From the NCBI GenBank assembly GCA_027532905.1, contig JAPZUA010000002.1:1116001-1180000 (forward strand): a stretch of DNA of 64,000 nucleotides. The letters run 5' to 3'. Source of the DNA: Magnetospirillum sp. (GTDB lineage: Bacteria; Pseudomonadota; Alphaproteobacteria; CACIAM-22H2). The first letter of the stretch is position 1; each line of letters opens with the position of its first letter. Below the pieces are notes generated by a model, which made no database searches, was not told where the DNA came from, and saw only the letters and a program-made list of their open reading frames with translations. Below are positions 27,839 through 37,242 of the stretch, in pieces. The translations under genes and the position numbers were made by a program.

Positions 27839-29923
27839 TTAGCTGGCGCCGCCCGCCAGGATCGCCAGCAGCAGGATCGCGACGATGTTGATGATCTTGA
27901 TCATCGGATTGACCGCAGGCCCCGCCGTGTCCTTGTAGGGGTCGCCGACCGTATCGCCGGTGACGGCCGCCTTGTGGGCTTCCGAACCTTTGCCGCCGTA
28001 ATGGCCCTCTTCGATGTACTTCTTGGCATTGTCCCATGCGCCGCCGCCCGAGGTCATCGAGATGGCGACGAACAGACCCGTGACGATCGTGCCGAGCAGC
28101 ATCGCCCCCATGGCGGCAAAGGCTTGCGCCTGGCCCGCCACGAGATTGATCACCACGTAGAGCACGACCGGTGCGAGGACCGGCAGCAGCGAGGGTACGA
28201 TCATCTCTTTGATCGCCGCCGCCGTCAGCATGTCGACCGCGCGGCCATAGTCGGGCTTTGCAGTCCCTTCCATGATGCCTTTGATCTCGCGGAACTGGCG
28301 GCGCACTTCTTCGACGACCGATGCCGCTGCCTTGCCGACCGCCGTCATGCCCATTGCCCCGAACAGGAAGGGCAGCGAGCCGCCGATGAACAGACCCACG
28401 ACCACATACGGGTTCGTGAGGCTGAAATTCACCGTGTCGGCGATGTCGGGGAAGTAGTGCTTGAGGTCGTAGATGTAGGCCGCAAACAGCACGACTGCCG
28501 CAAGGCCGGCCGAACCGATGGCGTAGCCCTTGGTCACGGCCTTCGTCGTGTTGCCGACCGCGTCGAGCGCGTCGGTGAACTTGCGCACTTCCTTGGGCAG
28601 ACCCGACATTTCGGCAATGCCGCCGGCATTGTCCGTCACGGGGCCGTAGGCATCGAGGGCGACGACGATCCCGGCCAAAGCCAGCATCGTGGTTGCCGCA
28701 ATGCCGATCCCGTAGAGACCGCCCGTGATGTGCGCGACGAGGATGCCCACGCAGATCACGACGACGGGCAGGAAGGTCGATTCGAGCGACACGGCCAGAC
28801 CCTGGATCACGTTGGTGCCGTGGCCAGTCTGCGAGGCGTGGGCGACCGAGCGCACCGGGCGATACTCCGTGCCCGTGTAGTACTCGGTGATCCACACCAG
28901 CAGGGCCGTAACGCCCATGCCGACCAGCGCGCACACGAACATGCCGAAGCCGGTGGAGTCGCCGATCTTCGTGTCGAGGCCCACATACTGCTGGGTCACG
29001 ACGAAGATGAGACCGGTCGAAATCACGCCCGTCACGATCAGCGCCTTGTAGAGCGCCATCATGATGTTGTTGTCAGGCCCGAGCTTGACGAAGTAGGTGC
29101 CCACGACCGAAGCCGCGATGCACACGCCCGCGATCAGCAGCGGATACATCATCATGGTCAGCGTCTGCTCGCCCGTGAAGAAGATCGCGGCCAGCAGCAT
29201 CGTGGCGACGATCGTCACCGCGTAGGTCTCGAACAAGTCGGCCGCCATGCCGGCACAGTCGCCGACATTGTCGCCCACGTTGTCGGCGATCACGGCCGGG
29301 TTGCGCGGATCGTCTTCGGGAATGCCCGCCTCGACCTTGCCCACGAGGTCGGCACCCACGTCCGCACCCTTCGTGAAGATGCCGCCGCCCAGGCGCGCGA
29401 AGATCGAAATCAGCGAAGCACCGAACGACAAGGCGACGAGCGCTTCAATGGTGGCGCGCGACGTCGCACCCTTCCAGTTGCTGAGCACGCCGAAATAGCC
29501 GGCAACACCGAGCAGGCCCAAGCCGACGACCAACAGGCCGGTGATCGCACCCGCCTTGAACGCGATGTCGAGAGCCGGCTGCAAGCCGCCGCGCGCGGCT
29601 TCCGCCGTACGCACGTTGGCACGCACCGACACGTTCATGCCGACATAACCCGCTGCCCCAGAGAGCACGGCTCCGACGACAAAGCCGAGGGCCACATGGA
29701 TGCCCAAGGTGAAAACCAAGATCAGCGTAACGACAGCCCCTACGATCGCGATCGTACGGTACTGGCGGTTGAGATAGGCGGCCGCCCCTTCCGCGATCGC
29801 CGCTGCAATGTTGCGCATCGTTTCGTTGCCTTGAGGTGCGGCAACGACCTGGCGATACGCGACGATCCCGTAAAGGATCGCCAGGATACCGCAGGCAATA
29901 ATCAGCCAAAACGCACCGGACAT
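27839..29923 (-). CDS. hppA: K+-independent H+-translocating membrane pyrophosphatase
   Basis: A 694-residue protein with about 16 membrane helices that couples pyrophosphate hydrolysis to proton export. The substrate site is marked by [20 protein letters not shown] and [20 protein letters not shown] (about 185-226), and a second acidic cluster lies near [15 protein letters not shown]. Lys461 in GNTTKA, where K+-dependent enzymes have Ala, indicates the K+-independent type. GGGGG lies upstream of ATG 29923. The gene is divergent from nnrU with 178 bases between and no operon partner on its strand. Confidence 0.97.
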   Translation of the reverse strand: MSGAFWLIIACGILAILYGIVAYRQVVAAPQGNETMRNIAAAIAEGAAAYLNRQYRTIAIVGAVVTLILVFTLGIHVALGFVVGAVLSGAAGYVGMNVSVRANVRTAEAARGGLQPALDIAFKAGAITGLLVVGLGLLGVAGYFGVLSNWKGATSRATIEALVALSFGASLISIFARLGGGIFTKGADVGADLVGKVEAGIPEDDPRNPAVIADNVGDNVGDCAGMAADLFETYAVTIVATMLLAAIFFTGEQTLTMMMYPLLIAGVCIAASVVGTYFVKLGPDNNIMMALYKALIVTGVISTGLIFVVTQQYVGLDTKIGDSTGFGMFVCALVGMGVTALLVWITEYYTGTEYRPVRSVAHASQTGHGTNVIQGLAVSLESTFLPVVVICVGILVAHITGGLYGIGIAATTMLALAGIVVALDAYGPVTDNAGGIAEMSGLPKEVRKFTDALDAVGNTTKAVTKGYAIGSAGLAAVVLFAAYIYDLKHYFPDIADTVNFSLTNPYVVVGLFIGGSLPFLFGAMGMTAVGKAAASVVEEVRRQFREIKGIMEGTAKPDYGRAVDMLTAAAIKEMIVPSLLPVLAPVVLYVVINLVAGQAQAFAAMGAMLLGTIVTGLFVAISMTSGGGAWDNAKKYIEEGHYGGKGSEAHKAAVTGDTVGDPYKDTAGPAVNPMIKIINIVAILLLAILAGGAS

Positions 29924-30101
29924 GATGGTAAGCCCCCTATTTCTTATTGTGGTTCAATTGATTGCACGAAGACTCGCGGATACCGCAAAACTTCGGGTTC
30001 GCGAACATGCCAGATGGTATGTGCGCACGCAAGAACTTGCGAAATAGCGACGTTTCGCGCCTAATCCCGCTCCCCCAACCCGCAAATGCGAGTATCCGTC
30101 G

Positions 30102-30686
30102 ATGTTGTTGCTGATCTTTGGCCTGCTGCTGTTCTTGGGAACCCACTTGGTCACGACGCAGCGCGAAGTCCGCGCCAGCTTGCGCGAGCGTTTTGGCGAA
30201 AACGGCTACAAGATCGGCTACACGGTGCTGTCGCTCGCGGGGTTTGCGCTGCTCGTCAAAGGCTACGGCGACTATCGCGCAGCCGGCTACGTCGATGTGT
30301 GGACGCCGCCGCGCGCACTTGCGCATATGTCGCTGCTGCTGATGCTGCCGGTGTTCGTGCTGCTGGCGGCCGCATATGCGCCGGGACTCATCAAACGCGC
30401 GGTTCGCCACCCGATGCTGGCAGCCGTCAAATTCTGGGCGCTCGCGCATTTGCTCGCCAACGGCGATTTAGGCTCGATGCTGCTGTTCGGCGGCTTTCTT
30501 GCGTGGGCCGTGTTTGCGCGGATCTCGCTCAAACGGCGCGAGGCTGTCGAGGGTGCGCCCGATTTTTCGGCGATGAAATTCGGACGCGGCGATCTCGTCG
30601 CCATCGTCGGCGGGCTTGCCGCCTACGGGGTCTTTGCCTTCGTCCTCCACCCGCTCCTGATCGGCATTCCCGTCGTCGGCGGTTAA
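30102..30686 (+). CDS. NnrU family membrane protein
   Basis: A 194-residue integral membrane protein with about 5-6 helices, beginning MLLLIFGLLLFLGTHLVTTQ. The family signature REVRASLRERFGENGYKIGY and the HPMLAAVKFWALAHLLANGDL segment with its conserved His residues are clear. NnrU proteins are associated with denitrification in some bacteria, but most, as here, have no nitrogen-oxide genes nearby; the family resembles isoprenoid-side-chain enzymes. Function here is unassigned. It converges on the MFS gene with a 4-base overlap of stop codons. Confidence 0.9.
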   Translation: MLLLIFGLLLFLGTHLVTTQREVRASLRERFGENGYKIGYTVLSLAGFALLVKGYGDYRAAGYVDVWTPPRALAHMSLLLMLPVFVLLAAAYAPGLIKRAVRHPMLAAVKFWALAHLLANGDLGSMLLFGGFLAWAVFARISLKRREAVEGAPDFSAMKFGRGDLVAIVGGLAAYGVFAFVLHPLLIGIPVVGG

Positions 30687-31885
30687 ATCGCAGCCGAGCG
30701 CCGGTTGCGCAAGGCGAGCCATAGCAACGCCGCCAGCGCTAACCCAATCAGCGGTACGGCGCCGATATTGATGGCGTCCCACCCGACCGTGTTGTGCATC
30801 CAGCCCGAAAGGCCGGCGGCCAAAGCGACCGAGCCGAAAACGAGCGTATCGTTGGCGGCCTGCATTTTCGCTTTTTCGGCCGGCTTGTAGGTTTCGGTCA
30901 GCAGCGACGTCGCACCGATATAGAGAAAGTTCCAGCCGAGCCCGAGCAGGATCAGGCCCGCATAGAAATTCCAGAATTCGATGCCCGCCAGCACGATCGC
31001 GGCCGAGCCGAGCAGCAGCACCGCCCCGGCCGCCATCACGCGCACGACGCCGAAGCGCCCGATGATCGAGCCCGTGAAAAACGACGGCACGAACATCGCC
31101 AGCACATGCGCCTGGATCGTGCGCGCGGCATCGCCGAAGACCATGCCGCAGGCGATCATCGCCAGCGGTGTCGCGTTCATCACCAACGACATGACCGCAT
31201 AGCCGACCGCACCCGCAAAAACTGCAACGGCGGCTTTGGGCTGGGCCAGCAGTTCGAGCAACGGGCGCGCCGTGCCTGAGCGCTCCTCGCCGGTGGGGAC
31301 AGGAATGTCGATCAGCTGCACGACCAGCAACGCCACGCACGCCAGCAGCGCAAGGGCCGCAAACGAACCGCCGAACGCGACCGGCTCGAACATGTCGTGC
31401 GTGAGGCGCGCGATTTCAGGCCCGATCACAGCTGCAGCCACTCCGCCCGCCAGCACGTAGCTGATCGCTTTGGGCCGCAAGGCGGGCCCGACCCCGTCGG
31501 CGGCGGCAAAGCGGTAGAACTGCCCGGCCGAATTGTAGACGCCGTTGATCGCCGATCCGATGCAGAACAGCAGGAACGAGCCGCTGAAAATCGCATAAAC
31601 GCAGAGCGCTTGACCCGCGATGCCGCAGGCAGCACCCAACGTGAAGCCTGCCCGCCTGCCGTAGCGCTTCATCAGAAACGACATCGGAAACGTGGCCAGC
31701 ATCACGACGAGCTGCATGAGTGCCACGGGCACGGTCGCAAGCGACTTGTTTTCGGCGAGCATGTGGCCGACGAGGGCCGCCTCGGCGATCATCGTCGAGG
31801 TGCCGATCATCAGCAGCGCTTGCGAGACGGAAAGGATGAGGGTGCGACGCCGGGACGTGGCGTCGAATTCGATAGCTTGGGTCAT
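30683..31885 (-). CDS. MFS transporter
   Basis: A 400-residue protein with 12 predicted membrane helices in two halves. The loop MKRYGRRAGFTLGAACG between helices 2 and 3 is the major-facilitator motif A (basic G-x-x-x-D/R-K/R-x-G-R-R region), and the second half has FTGSIIGRFGVVRVMAAG. The substrate is unknown; related alphaproteobacterial proteins are annotated only as MFS. I chose ATG 31885, since an upstream in-frame extension covers the intergenic region and the end of the exported-protein gene. It is the last gene of the long minus-strand run ending here. Confidence 0.88.
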   Translation of the reverse strand: MTQAIEFDATSRRRTLILSVSQALLMIGTSTMIAEAALVGHMLAENKSLATVPVALMQLVVMLATFPMSFLMKRYGRRAGFTLGAACGIAGQALCVYAIFSGSFLLFCIGSAINGVYNSAGQFYRFAAADGVGPALRPKAISYVLAGGVAAAVIGPEIARLTHDMFEPVAFGGSFAALALLACVALLVVQLIDIPVPTGEERSGTARPLLELLAQPKAAVAVFAGAVGYAVMSLVMNATPLAMIACGMVFGDAARTIQAHVLAMFVPSFFTGSIIGRFGVVRVMAAGAVLLLGSAAIVLAGIEFWNFYAGLILLGLGWNFLYIGATSLLTETYKPAEKAKMQAANDTLVFGSVALAAGLSGWMHNTVGWDAINIGAVPLIGLALAALLWLALRNRRSAAI

Positions 31886-31901
31886 TGGCGAGAGGCGTCT
31901 T

Positions 31902-32312
31902 TCAGTTTCCGATCCGCCGTTCGAGCACGCGCTCGAAGACGATCTCTTCGAGGATGTCATCGCTGCCGAGAATGCGCACGGCCGAAGCCGTCAGACGCCG
32001 CTTGGCGCGCTCGCGGTCGAAATTGTCGCCTTGCGCGGCAATGTCGTTGAGGTCGTAGACAAAGGCGTTCTGCAGCCGGTCCATCGAGGCGCGCACCTTG
32101 TCAACGTCGGCGCGTTTGAAAAGCCGCAGCTTGATCAGCAGCGCGTAGTGGCGCTTGACCTGGTTGTTCTGGATCGCGGGCACCAGCATGCGCGGCAGAA
32201 AAATCTCCGCCCCTGGATCGTCGCCAGCACCGGGTGCTGGGGTCTGAGCAAGCGCCGGCCGCGCCAAAAAAGCTGCAGCGGCTAAAAAAAGGAAGGAGCG
32301 TCTTTTTTTCAC
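31902..32312 (-). CDS. Small exported protein, possibly FliL-like
   Basis: A 136-residue protein from a GTG start. A signal peptide covers about residues 1-22 (KKRRSFLFLAAAAFLARPALA). The mature protein has LPRMLVPAIQNNQVKRHYALL, then a helix-rich region and a C-terminal ILEEIVFERVLERRIGN. The pattern of a beta strand pair with a terminal VLxER helix faintly recalls the periplasmic FliL domain, but identity is too weak to call it. It lies between thiL and the MFS gene, with 23 bases to thiL. I do not recognise a named family. Confidence 0.75.
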   Translation of the reverse strand: MKKRRSFLFLAAAAFLARPALAQTPAPGAGDDPGAEIFLPRMLVPAIQNNQVKRHYALLIKLRLFKRADVDKVRASMDRLQNAFVYDLNDIAAQGDNFDRERAKRRLTASAVRILGSDDILEEIVFERVLERRIGN

Positions 32313-32335
32313 GATTTTTGGACTATGGCGCAGGA

Positions 32336-33316
32336 CTAGAAATGGGTAAAGCCCGCGCGCGCGAAGCGCTGCCTCCGGGCGGCCGCATCGACGAAGCGAA
32401 CTTGCGGTGCGCCCTTGGCGAAATGGCCGATGCGCGTCGCTGGGGTCTTGGCGGCAATGGCCGCGCGTGCGATCGCCGCACGTGCCGACGGCGGTGCTGC
32501 GAACAGCAATTCGTAGTCGTCCCCGCCCGCCACGACCGCCTCGAGCAGGCTTGGATCGGCGGCGAGCGCCTTGGCAGCGCTACGCGACAGCGGCAGCTGC
32601 GCAAGCGCCACAGTCGCCCCGAGGCCGGAGCGCGCGCACATATGCCCAAGATCCGCACCAAGCCCGTCCGACACGTCCATCGCGGCATGCGCAAGGCCGA
32701 CGAGCTTTCGTCCCAGCGCCAGGCGCGGCTGTGGCAATCGATAGCGTGCGAGCAGCGCCTTGCCGGGTGCCAGAGCGCCCTTGGCAACCAGAAGCCCCAA
32801 TGCGCCGTCGCCAAGCGTGCCCGAAAGCCAAAGATCGTCGCCGGAACGTGCGCCATCGCGGCGCAGCATCCTGCCCTGCCCGATCTCGCCCAAAGCCGTA
32901 ATCGCAATCGTGAGCGGCCCCGGCGTGGAGGTGGTGTCGCCGCCCAGCAGCGGGATGTCGAAATATTCGCCGTCGCGCGCAAGACCGCTCGCAAAGGCGG
33001 CAAGGGCGCGATCGTCAATATCCTTCGGCCGCGCGAGTGCCAAGAAATAGCCGATGGGCTTGGCGCCCTTGGCGGCCAGGTCGGAGAGATTGACGCGCAG
33101 CGCCTTGCGCGCGATGTCGACAAGCGGATCGTCCGCAAAAAAATGAACGCCCGCCACGAGCGCATCGGCCGTCACGACCAGATCGTGGCCGGGCCTCGGG
33201 CGGATGCAGGCCGCATCGTCGCCGAGCGCAAGGGCGGCTTTGTCGCCGCGTGCTAGCGGCCGGAACAGTTTGGCGATAGTCGCAAACTCGCCGGATTTGG
33301 CGGTGCGGCGCGCCAT
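32336..33316 (-). CDS. thiL: Thiamine-monophosphate kinase
   Basis: A 326-residue enzyme that phosphorylates thiamine monophosphate to the active diphosphate with ATP. The AIRS-kinase-type motifs are ALGDDAACIRP, VVTADALVAGVHF, LRVNLSDLAAKGAKP, and LLGGDTTSTPG (magnesium and nucleotide site), with MDVSDGLGADLGHMC and GGDDYELLFA later. It starts two bases after the nusB stop, in the conserved ribH-nusB-thiL order. Confidence 0.96.
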   Translation of the reverse strand: MARRTAKSGEFATIAKLFRPLARGDKAALALGDDAACIRPRPGHDLVVTADALVAGVHFFADDPLVDIARKALRVNLSDLAAKGAKPIGYFLALARPKDIDDRALAAFASGLARDGEYFDIPLLGGDTTSTPGPLTIAITALGEIGQGRMLRRDGARSGDDLWLSGTLGDGALGLLVAKGALAPGKALLARYRLPQPRLALGRKLVGLAHAAMDVSDGLGADLGHMCARSGLGATVALAQLPLSRSAAKALAADPSLLEAVVAGGDDYELLFAAPPSARAAIARAAIAAKTPATRIGHFAKGAPQVRFVDAAARRQRFARAGFTHF

Positions 33317-33318
33317 GG

Positions 33319-33807
33319 TTAGCGGCGCTCCGCCATCTCCGGTGCCCGGCACCCTTTGGCGATGCGGTCGAGCACGCTGTTGATGAAGCCAACTTCTCGC
33401 CCGGCGTCGAATTCGAGCGACAGATCGACATAGGCGTCGATCGCGGCACGCGCAGGCACGTCGCCGCGCGCAAGCAGCTCGTAAGTCCCGGCGCGCAGGA
33501 TCGCGCGCAAGACGGGATCGATGCGCGCGAGCGTCCATCCTTGCGCCAGGGCCGGCGAGATCAGCCCGTCGATCTCGGGCTTGCGCGACCACGTGCCCTC
33601 GACGAGATCGACGAAAAATTGCGGCTCAGCATCGGGCCAATCGGGGCCGCCGAAACCGGGCTTCAGGCGATAGCGGCGGAACTGCTCGACCACGCCGTGC
33701 GGATCTTCGCCCGCGAATTCGATCTGATAGAGCGCTTGCACGGCCGCCAGACGCGACGTGGTGCGGCCGTTCTTGCTGCGTGCATGCTCGCGACCGGCGG
33801 CGCTCAT
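33319..33807 (-). CDS. nusB: Transcription antitermination factor NusB
   Basis: A 162-residue protein that binds boxA RNA with S10 during rRNA transcription. It starts with a basic N-terminus (RSKNGRTTSRLAAVQALYQIE), and the C-terminal half carries LRAGTYELLARGDVPARAAI and INSVLDRIAKG. ATG 33807 overlaps the ribH stop (ATGA). The central segment LKPGFGGPDWPDAEPQFFVDLVEG is as in alphaproteobacterial NusB. Confidence 0.96.
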   Translation of the reverse strand: MSAAGREHARSKNGRTTSRLAAVQALYQIEFAGEDPHGVVEQFRRYRLKPGFGGPDWPDAEPQFFVDLVEGTWSRKPEIDGLISPALAQGWTLARIDPVLRAILRAGTYELLARGDVPARAAIDAYVDLSLEFDAGREVGFINSVLDRIAKGCRAPEMAERR

Positions 33808-34292
33808 GGCGTCGACGCCAGACGGCGCTTGAAGGCAATCATGGCAAGGGCGGCAACGGCCGCCCCATGGCCCTTGTCGCCTTCGGTGCGTCGTGCGCGT
33901 GCCCAAGCTTGTTCCATGTTTTCGACCGTGAGAATGCCGTAGCCGATCGCAAGGCCGCGCCGCACGGCGAGGTCCTGCAGCCCACGCGCACTCTCGCCGC
34001 ACACATAGTCGTAATGCGTGGTCTCGCCGCGGATCACGGCCCCCAACGCCACATAGCCGTCGTAACCCGCACCGGCCATGTCGGCCATCGCGATCGCTCC
34101 CGGCAGTTCGAAAGCGCCGGGTACCGCGACGCGTTCGGCAATGCCGCCCACGGACGCGATCGCGGCTTCGGCTCCCTTGGCAAGCTCGTCGGCCAGATCG
34201 GCGTAGAAACGCGCTTCGACGATCAGCACGCGCGGGCGCTGCCCCGCAAAATCGGCCGCCGTCGGCGAGGTGAAATCAGCGGACGCGAACAT
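33804..34292 (-). CDS. ribH: 6,7-dimethyl-8-ribityllumazine synthase
   Basis: A 162-residue enzyme joining the ribityl-pyrimidine with dihydroxybutanone phosphate, the step before riboflavin synthase. The VPGAFELPGAIAMADMA and GAVIRGETTHYDYVC segments hold the phosphate site and the catalytic His. Its start lies 17 bases inside the ribB-like gene, and its stop overlaps the start of nusB, so translation is tightly coupled along the operon. Confidence 0.97.
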   Translation of the reverse strand: MFASADFTSPTAADFAGQRPRVLIVEARFYADLADELAKGAEAAIASVGGIAERVAVPGAFELPGAIAMADMAGAGYDGYVALGAVIRGETTHYDYVCGESARGLQDLAVRRGLAIGYGILTVENMEQAWARARRTEGDKGHGAAVAALAMIAFKRRLASTP

Positions 34293-35568
34293 CGATGCTC
34301 TTGTGCCCCACAATGTTGAGACCGTAGCCCTCGAGACCGACCACGGCGCGGCGCGCGTTGGACAGCAGGACCATGTCTTTGACGCCGAGATCGAGCAGGA
34401 TCTGCGCACCCACGCCGTAGTCGCGCAGCTCAGGCCCACCTTCCGGCGACTTGGCGTCGCCCGATTTGCTCTCGCTGGCCTTCTCCGCACCAAAGCGCGC
34501 GCGCACGCGATCGGAGAGGCTCGTGGCGCGCGGCTCGCGCAGCAGCACAAGCGCACCGCGGCCGGCGGCCGCAATCGTGCGCATCGAGGCCTGCAGCGTG
34601 CCCGCACGCTGCAGCGTCTGGTCGCCGAGCACGTCGTCGAGCACGCTCAGCGCATGCATGCGCACAAGGACGGGATCGGACGTCGAAATGTCGCCCTTCA
34701 CGAGGGCAATGTGTTCGGCATAGGCCGCGCGGTTCACGTAGACGAGCATGCGCCACGTGCCGCCATGCTCGCTTTCGAACGTGCTTTCGTGCACGCGGTC
34801 GACGATGCGGTCGTTCTTGCGGCGGAACGCGATGAGGTCGGCGATCGTGGCGACCTTGAGCCCGTGATACTGCGCGAATTTCACGAGATCGGGCAGCCGC
34901 GCCATCGTGCCGTCGTCGTTCATGATCTCGCAGATCACGCCCGCCGGGATGAGGCCCGCCATGCGCGCGATGTCGACGGCGGCTTCCGTGTGGCCCGCGC
35001 GCACGAGCGTGCCGCCGTCGCGCGCCACGAGCGGAAAGATGTGGCCGGGGCTCACGATGTCGCGCTGGTCCTTGGCGGGGTCGATCGCGACCTGCACCGT
35101 GCGTGCGCGGTCGTGCGCCGAAATGCCGGTCGAAATGCCGTCGCGCGCTTCGATCGAAACGGTGAACGCGGTCTGGTGGCGCGAGGCGTTGTCCGCACTC
35201 ATGAGCCGCAAACCCAGCGTTTCGCAGCGCGCGCGCGTCATCGAGAGACAAATGAGGCCGCGCCCGTGCTTGGCCATGAAATTGATGGCCTCAGGCGTGG
35301 CGAACTGGGCCGGGATCACGAGATCGCCCTCGTTCTCGCGGTTCTCGTCGTCGACGAGGATGAACATGCGGCCATTGCGCGCATCCTCGACGATTTCCTC
35401 GATCGACGACAGGAACGCGACTTCCGTCTGTCCGGTCGACAGAATCTCGGCTTGGCGCTGGGATGGCTTGAAGGGCACGGGGGCTTGTCCGCTTTCGTTG
35501 TCTAAGGCCGCGTCTGGCGCCGGGTCAGGCTTTGGCGAGAATACGCGCAACATAGCGCGCCAGCGCAT
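34276..35568 (-). CDS. ribB: 3,4-dihydroxy-2-butanone-4-phosphate synthase with a degenerate GTP cyclohydrolase II domain
   Basis: A 430-residue RibBA-like protein. The N-terminal DHBP synthase domain (about 45-250) has the metal site DDENRENEGDLVIPA and RAGHTEAAVDIARMAGL. The C-terminal half resembles GTP cyclohydrolase II (GGTWRMLVYVN, EHIALVKGDIS, DYGVGAQILLDLG) but contains no cysteine at all. The usual SECLTGD and CDCG zinc ligands are replaced by RMHALSVLDDVLGDQTLQRA (about 300-320), so cyclohydrolase activity is unlikely. A separate RibA would be needed elsewhere. Similar fusions are common in alphaproteobacteria. Start ATG 35568 lies inside ribE; Met6 at 35553 is an alternative. Confidence 0.95.
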   Translation of the reverse strand: MRWRAMLRVFSPKPDPAPDAALDNESGQAPVPFKPSQRQAEILSTGQTEVAFLSSIEEIVEDARNGRMFILVDDENRENEGDLVIPAQFATPEAINFMAKHGRGLICLSMTRARCETLGLRLMSADNASRHQTAFTVSIEARDGISTGISAHDRARTVQVAIDPAKDQRDIVSPGHIFPLVARDGGTLVRAGHTEAAVDIARMAGLIPAGVICEIMNDDGTMARLPDLVKFAQYHGLKVATIADLIAFRRKNDRIVDRVHESTFESEHGGTWRMLVYVNRAAYAEHIALVKGDISTSDPVLVRMHALSVLDDVLGDQTLQRAGTLQASMRTIAAAGRGALVLLREPRATSLSDRVRARFGAEKASESKSGDAKSPEGGPELRDYGVGAQILLDLGVKDMVLLSNARRAVVGLEGYGLNIVGHKSIDVRVR

Positions 35569-36136
35569 CGACTTCCATGTTCACCCGCATGCCGGGCTGG
35601 AGCGTGCCCAGGGTCGTCGCATGCCAGGTATGCGGGATGATGTTGACGCCGAATTCGGCAGCACCGTCGGCCAAATCGCGCACTTCGTTGACCGTGAGCG
35701 AAACGCCATCGATCGCAACGGAGCCTTTGGGCGCCATATAGCGCGCAAAGGCGGCTGGGACCGCAAAAACCAGCCGCCACGAGCCCTGCTCGGGTGCAAC
35801 CGAGCTGAGCACGGCCGTGCAGTCGACATGGCCCGACACGATGTGCCCGCCGAGTTCGTCGCCGACGCGCAAGCTGCCCTCGAGATTGATTTCCGTGCCT
35901 ACTCGCCAGCCGCCGAGCGTGGTTTTGGACAAGGTCTCGCCTGAGGCTTCGACCGCAAACCAGCCGGGTCCTTTGGCGATTGCGGTGAGGCAGCAGCCCG
36001 AACACGCGATCGAGGCCCCGATCGCGAAGCGCTCGGTATCGAGTGCCGTCGCGATTTCAAGCCGCGTGTCGCTGGACGCTTTTGCAGGTTCAAGGGCGCG
36101 CACGCGCCCGCGATCGACGATGATGCCGGTAAACAT
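35525..36136 (-). CDS. ribE: Riboflavin synthase
   Basis: A 203-residue enzyme that dismutates two ribityllumazines into riboflavin. Two lumazine-binding beta-barrel repeats are present: the first starts MFTGIIVDRGRV with ACSGCCLTAIA, the second has GGHIVSGHVDC and AIDGVSLTVNEV. Its length is normal. It starts 10 bases after the ribD stop and overlaps the next gene by 44 bases. Confidence 0.96.
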   Translation of the reverse strand: MFTGIIVDRGRVRALEPAKASSDTRLEIATALDTERFAIGASIACSGCCLTAIAKGPGWFAVEASGETLSKTTLGGWRVGTEINLEGSLRVGDELGGHIVSGHVDCTAVLSSVAPEQGSWRLVFAVPAAFARYMAPKGSVAIDGVSLTVNEVRDLADGAAEFGVNIIPHTWHATTLGTLQPGMRVNMEVDALARYVARILAKA

Positions 36137-36146
36137 GGCGGGGAAC

Positions 36147-37226
36147 TTAAGGCGCCCGGCCCCAAGTTTCCAGCACATCCTCGTCGCAGGGCTCGAGCGC
36201 CGTACGCACGAAACGCGGCGCCTCGCCGAGTTTTTCGAGCCCAAAAGCCGCTACGGCCGCAATTCCGTCGCCGCCGATCACGCTGCCGGCCCCGAACCGC
36301 ACCACGCGATCGACGAGATTCGCGCGCAAAAACGCTGCCGCAAGCCGCCCGCCCCCCTCGAGCAGCACACGCGTGATGCCGCGGGCGGCCAAACCTTTCA
36401 GCACGTCGGCGGGAACCAGATGCCCGTCGGCCGCCGCCGCGAGGCGAAAGACTTCCACGCCGGCGGCATCGAGGGCGGCTGCACGCGCGCGGTCGGCATC
36501 GGATCGCGCGAAAACCCAGGTCGGGCGCGCGCGCGCCGTCGCCACCAGCTTGGCCGTCAGCGGCAAGCGCAAATGCCCATCCACGACCGCGCGCACGCGA
36601 ATGGCGTTTTGCGTGCCCGGCAGGCGCACGTCGAGCATCGGATCGTCGGCCGCGACCGTGCCCGAGCCCACCAGGATCACATCGTGCGACAGGCGAAGTG
36701 CATGTGCACGCGCACGCGCGGCCGGCCCCGTAATCCAACGGCTTTCGCCGGTGCGCGTGGCGATACGCCCGTCGAGTGAGGTCGCAAGCTTCAGCGTGAC
36801 CAACGGCCGGCCCGCCGCGATGCGCAGCAGAAAACCCGCCGCGACCGCCTCGGCCTCGCCACGCCGCACATTTTCGACGACGGCAATGCCGGCTTGGCGC
36901 AGACGCTCGAACCCGCGCCCCGATACGCGCGGATCGGGATCGCCCATTGCCGCCACGACGCGCACAATGCCTGCTCCGATCAGCGCATCGGCGCAAGGCG
37001 GCGTCTGGCCGTGATGGCTGCACGGCTCGAGGGTCACGTAGGCGGTTGCACCCTCAGCAGCAGCACCGGCGCGCGCCAGCGCTTGCGTTTCGGCATGCGG
37101 GCGGCCGCCCGCTTGCGTCCAGCCGCGCCCGACGACATGGCCGCCTTTGACGATTACGCAGCCGACGGCGGGATTGGGCCAAGTCTGCCCCAGGCCGCGG
37201 CGCGCCAAAGACAGCGCCGCGTCCAT
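36147..37226 (-). CDS. ribD: Riboflavin biosynthesis deaminase/reductase
   Basis: A 359-residue bifunctional protein. The N-terminal deaminase has the zinc site His44/Glu46 (RPHAETQAL) with Cys69 and Cys78 (LEPCSHHGQTPPCADAL). The C-terminal reductase starts around LVTLKLATSLDGRIAT and ends LLEGGGRLAAAFL and an RFGAGSVIGGDG loop. I place the start at ATG 37226 (MDAALSLARRGLG), after the nrdR stop; the open frame running upstream through nrdR is spurious. No FMN riboswitch fits the 16-base gap before it. Confidence 0.95.
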   Translation of the reverse strand: MDAALSLARRGLGQTWPNPAVGCVIVKGGHVVGRGWTQAGGRPHAETQALARAGAAAEGATAYVTLEPCSHHGQTPPCADALIGAGIVRVVAAMGDPDPRVSGRGFERLRQAGIAVVENVRRGEAEAVAAGFLLRIAAGRPLVTLKLATSLDGRIATRTGESRWITGPAARARAHALRLSHDVILVGSGTVAADDPMLDVRLPGTQNAIRVRAVVDGHLRLPLTAKLVATARARPTWVFARSDADRARAAALDAAGVEVFRLAAAADGHLVPADVLKGLAARGITRVLLEGGGRLAAAFLRANLVDRVVRFGAGSVIGGDGIAAVAAFGLEKLGEAPRFVRTALEPCDEDVLETWGRAP

Positions 37227-37242
37227 GAAGCCCAAATCGGCT

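Noticed and set aside
34276-35568. A fully bifunctional RibBA.
   Set aside because: The cyclohydrolase half lacks every zinc-binding Cys, so only the DHBP synthase function is supported.
37227-37242. An FMN riboswitch before the riboflavin genes.
   Set aside because: Only 16 bases separate nrdR and ribD; there is no room and no conserved RFN element.
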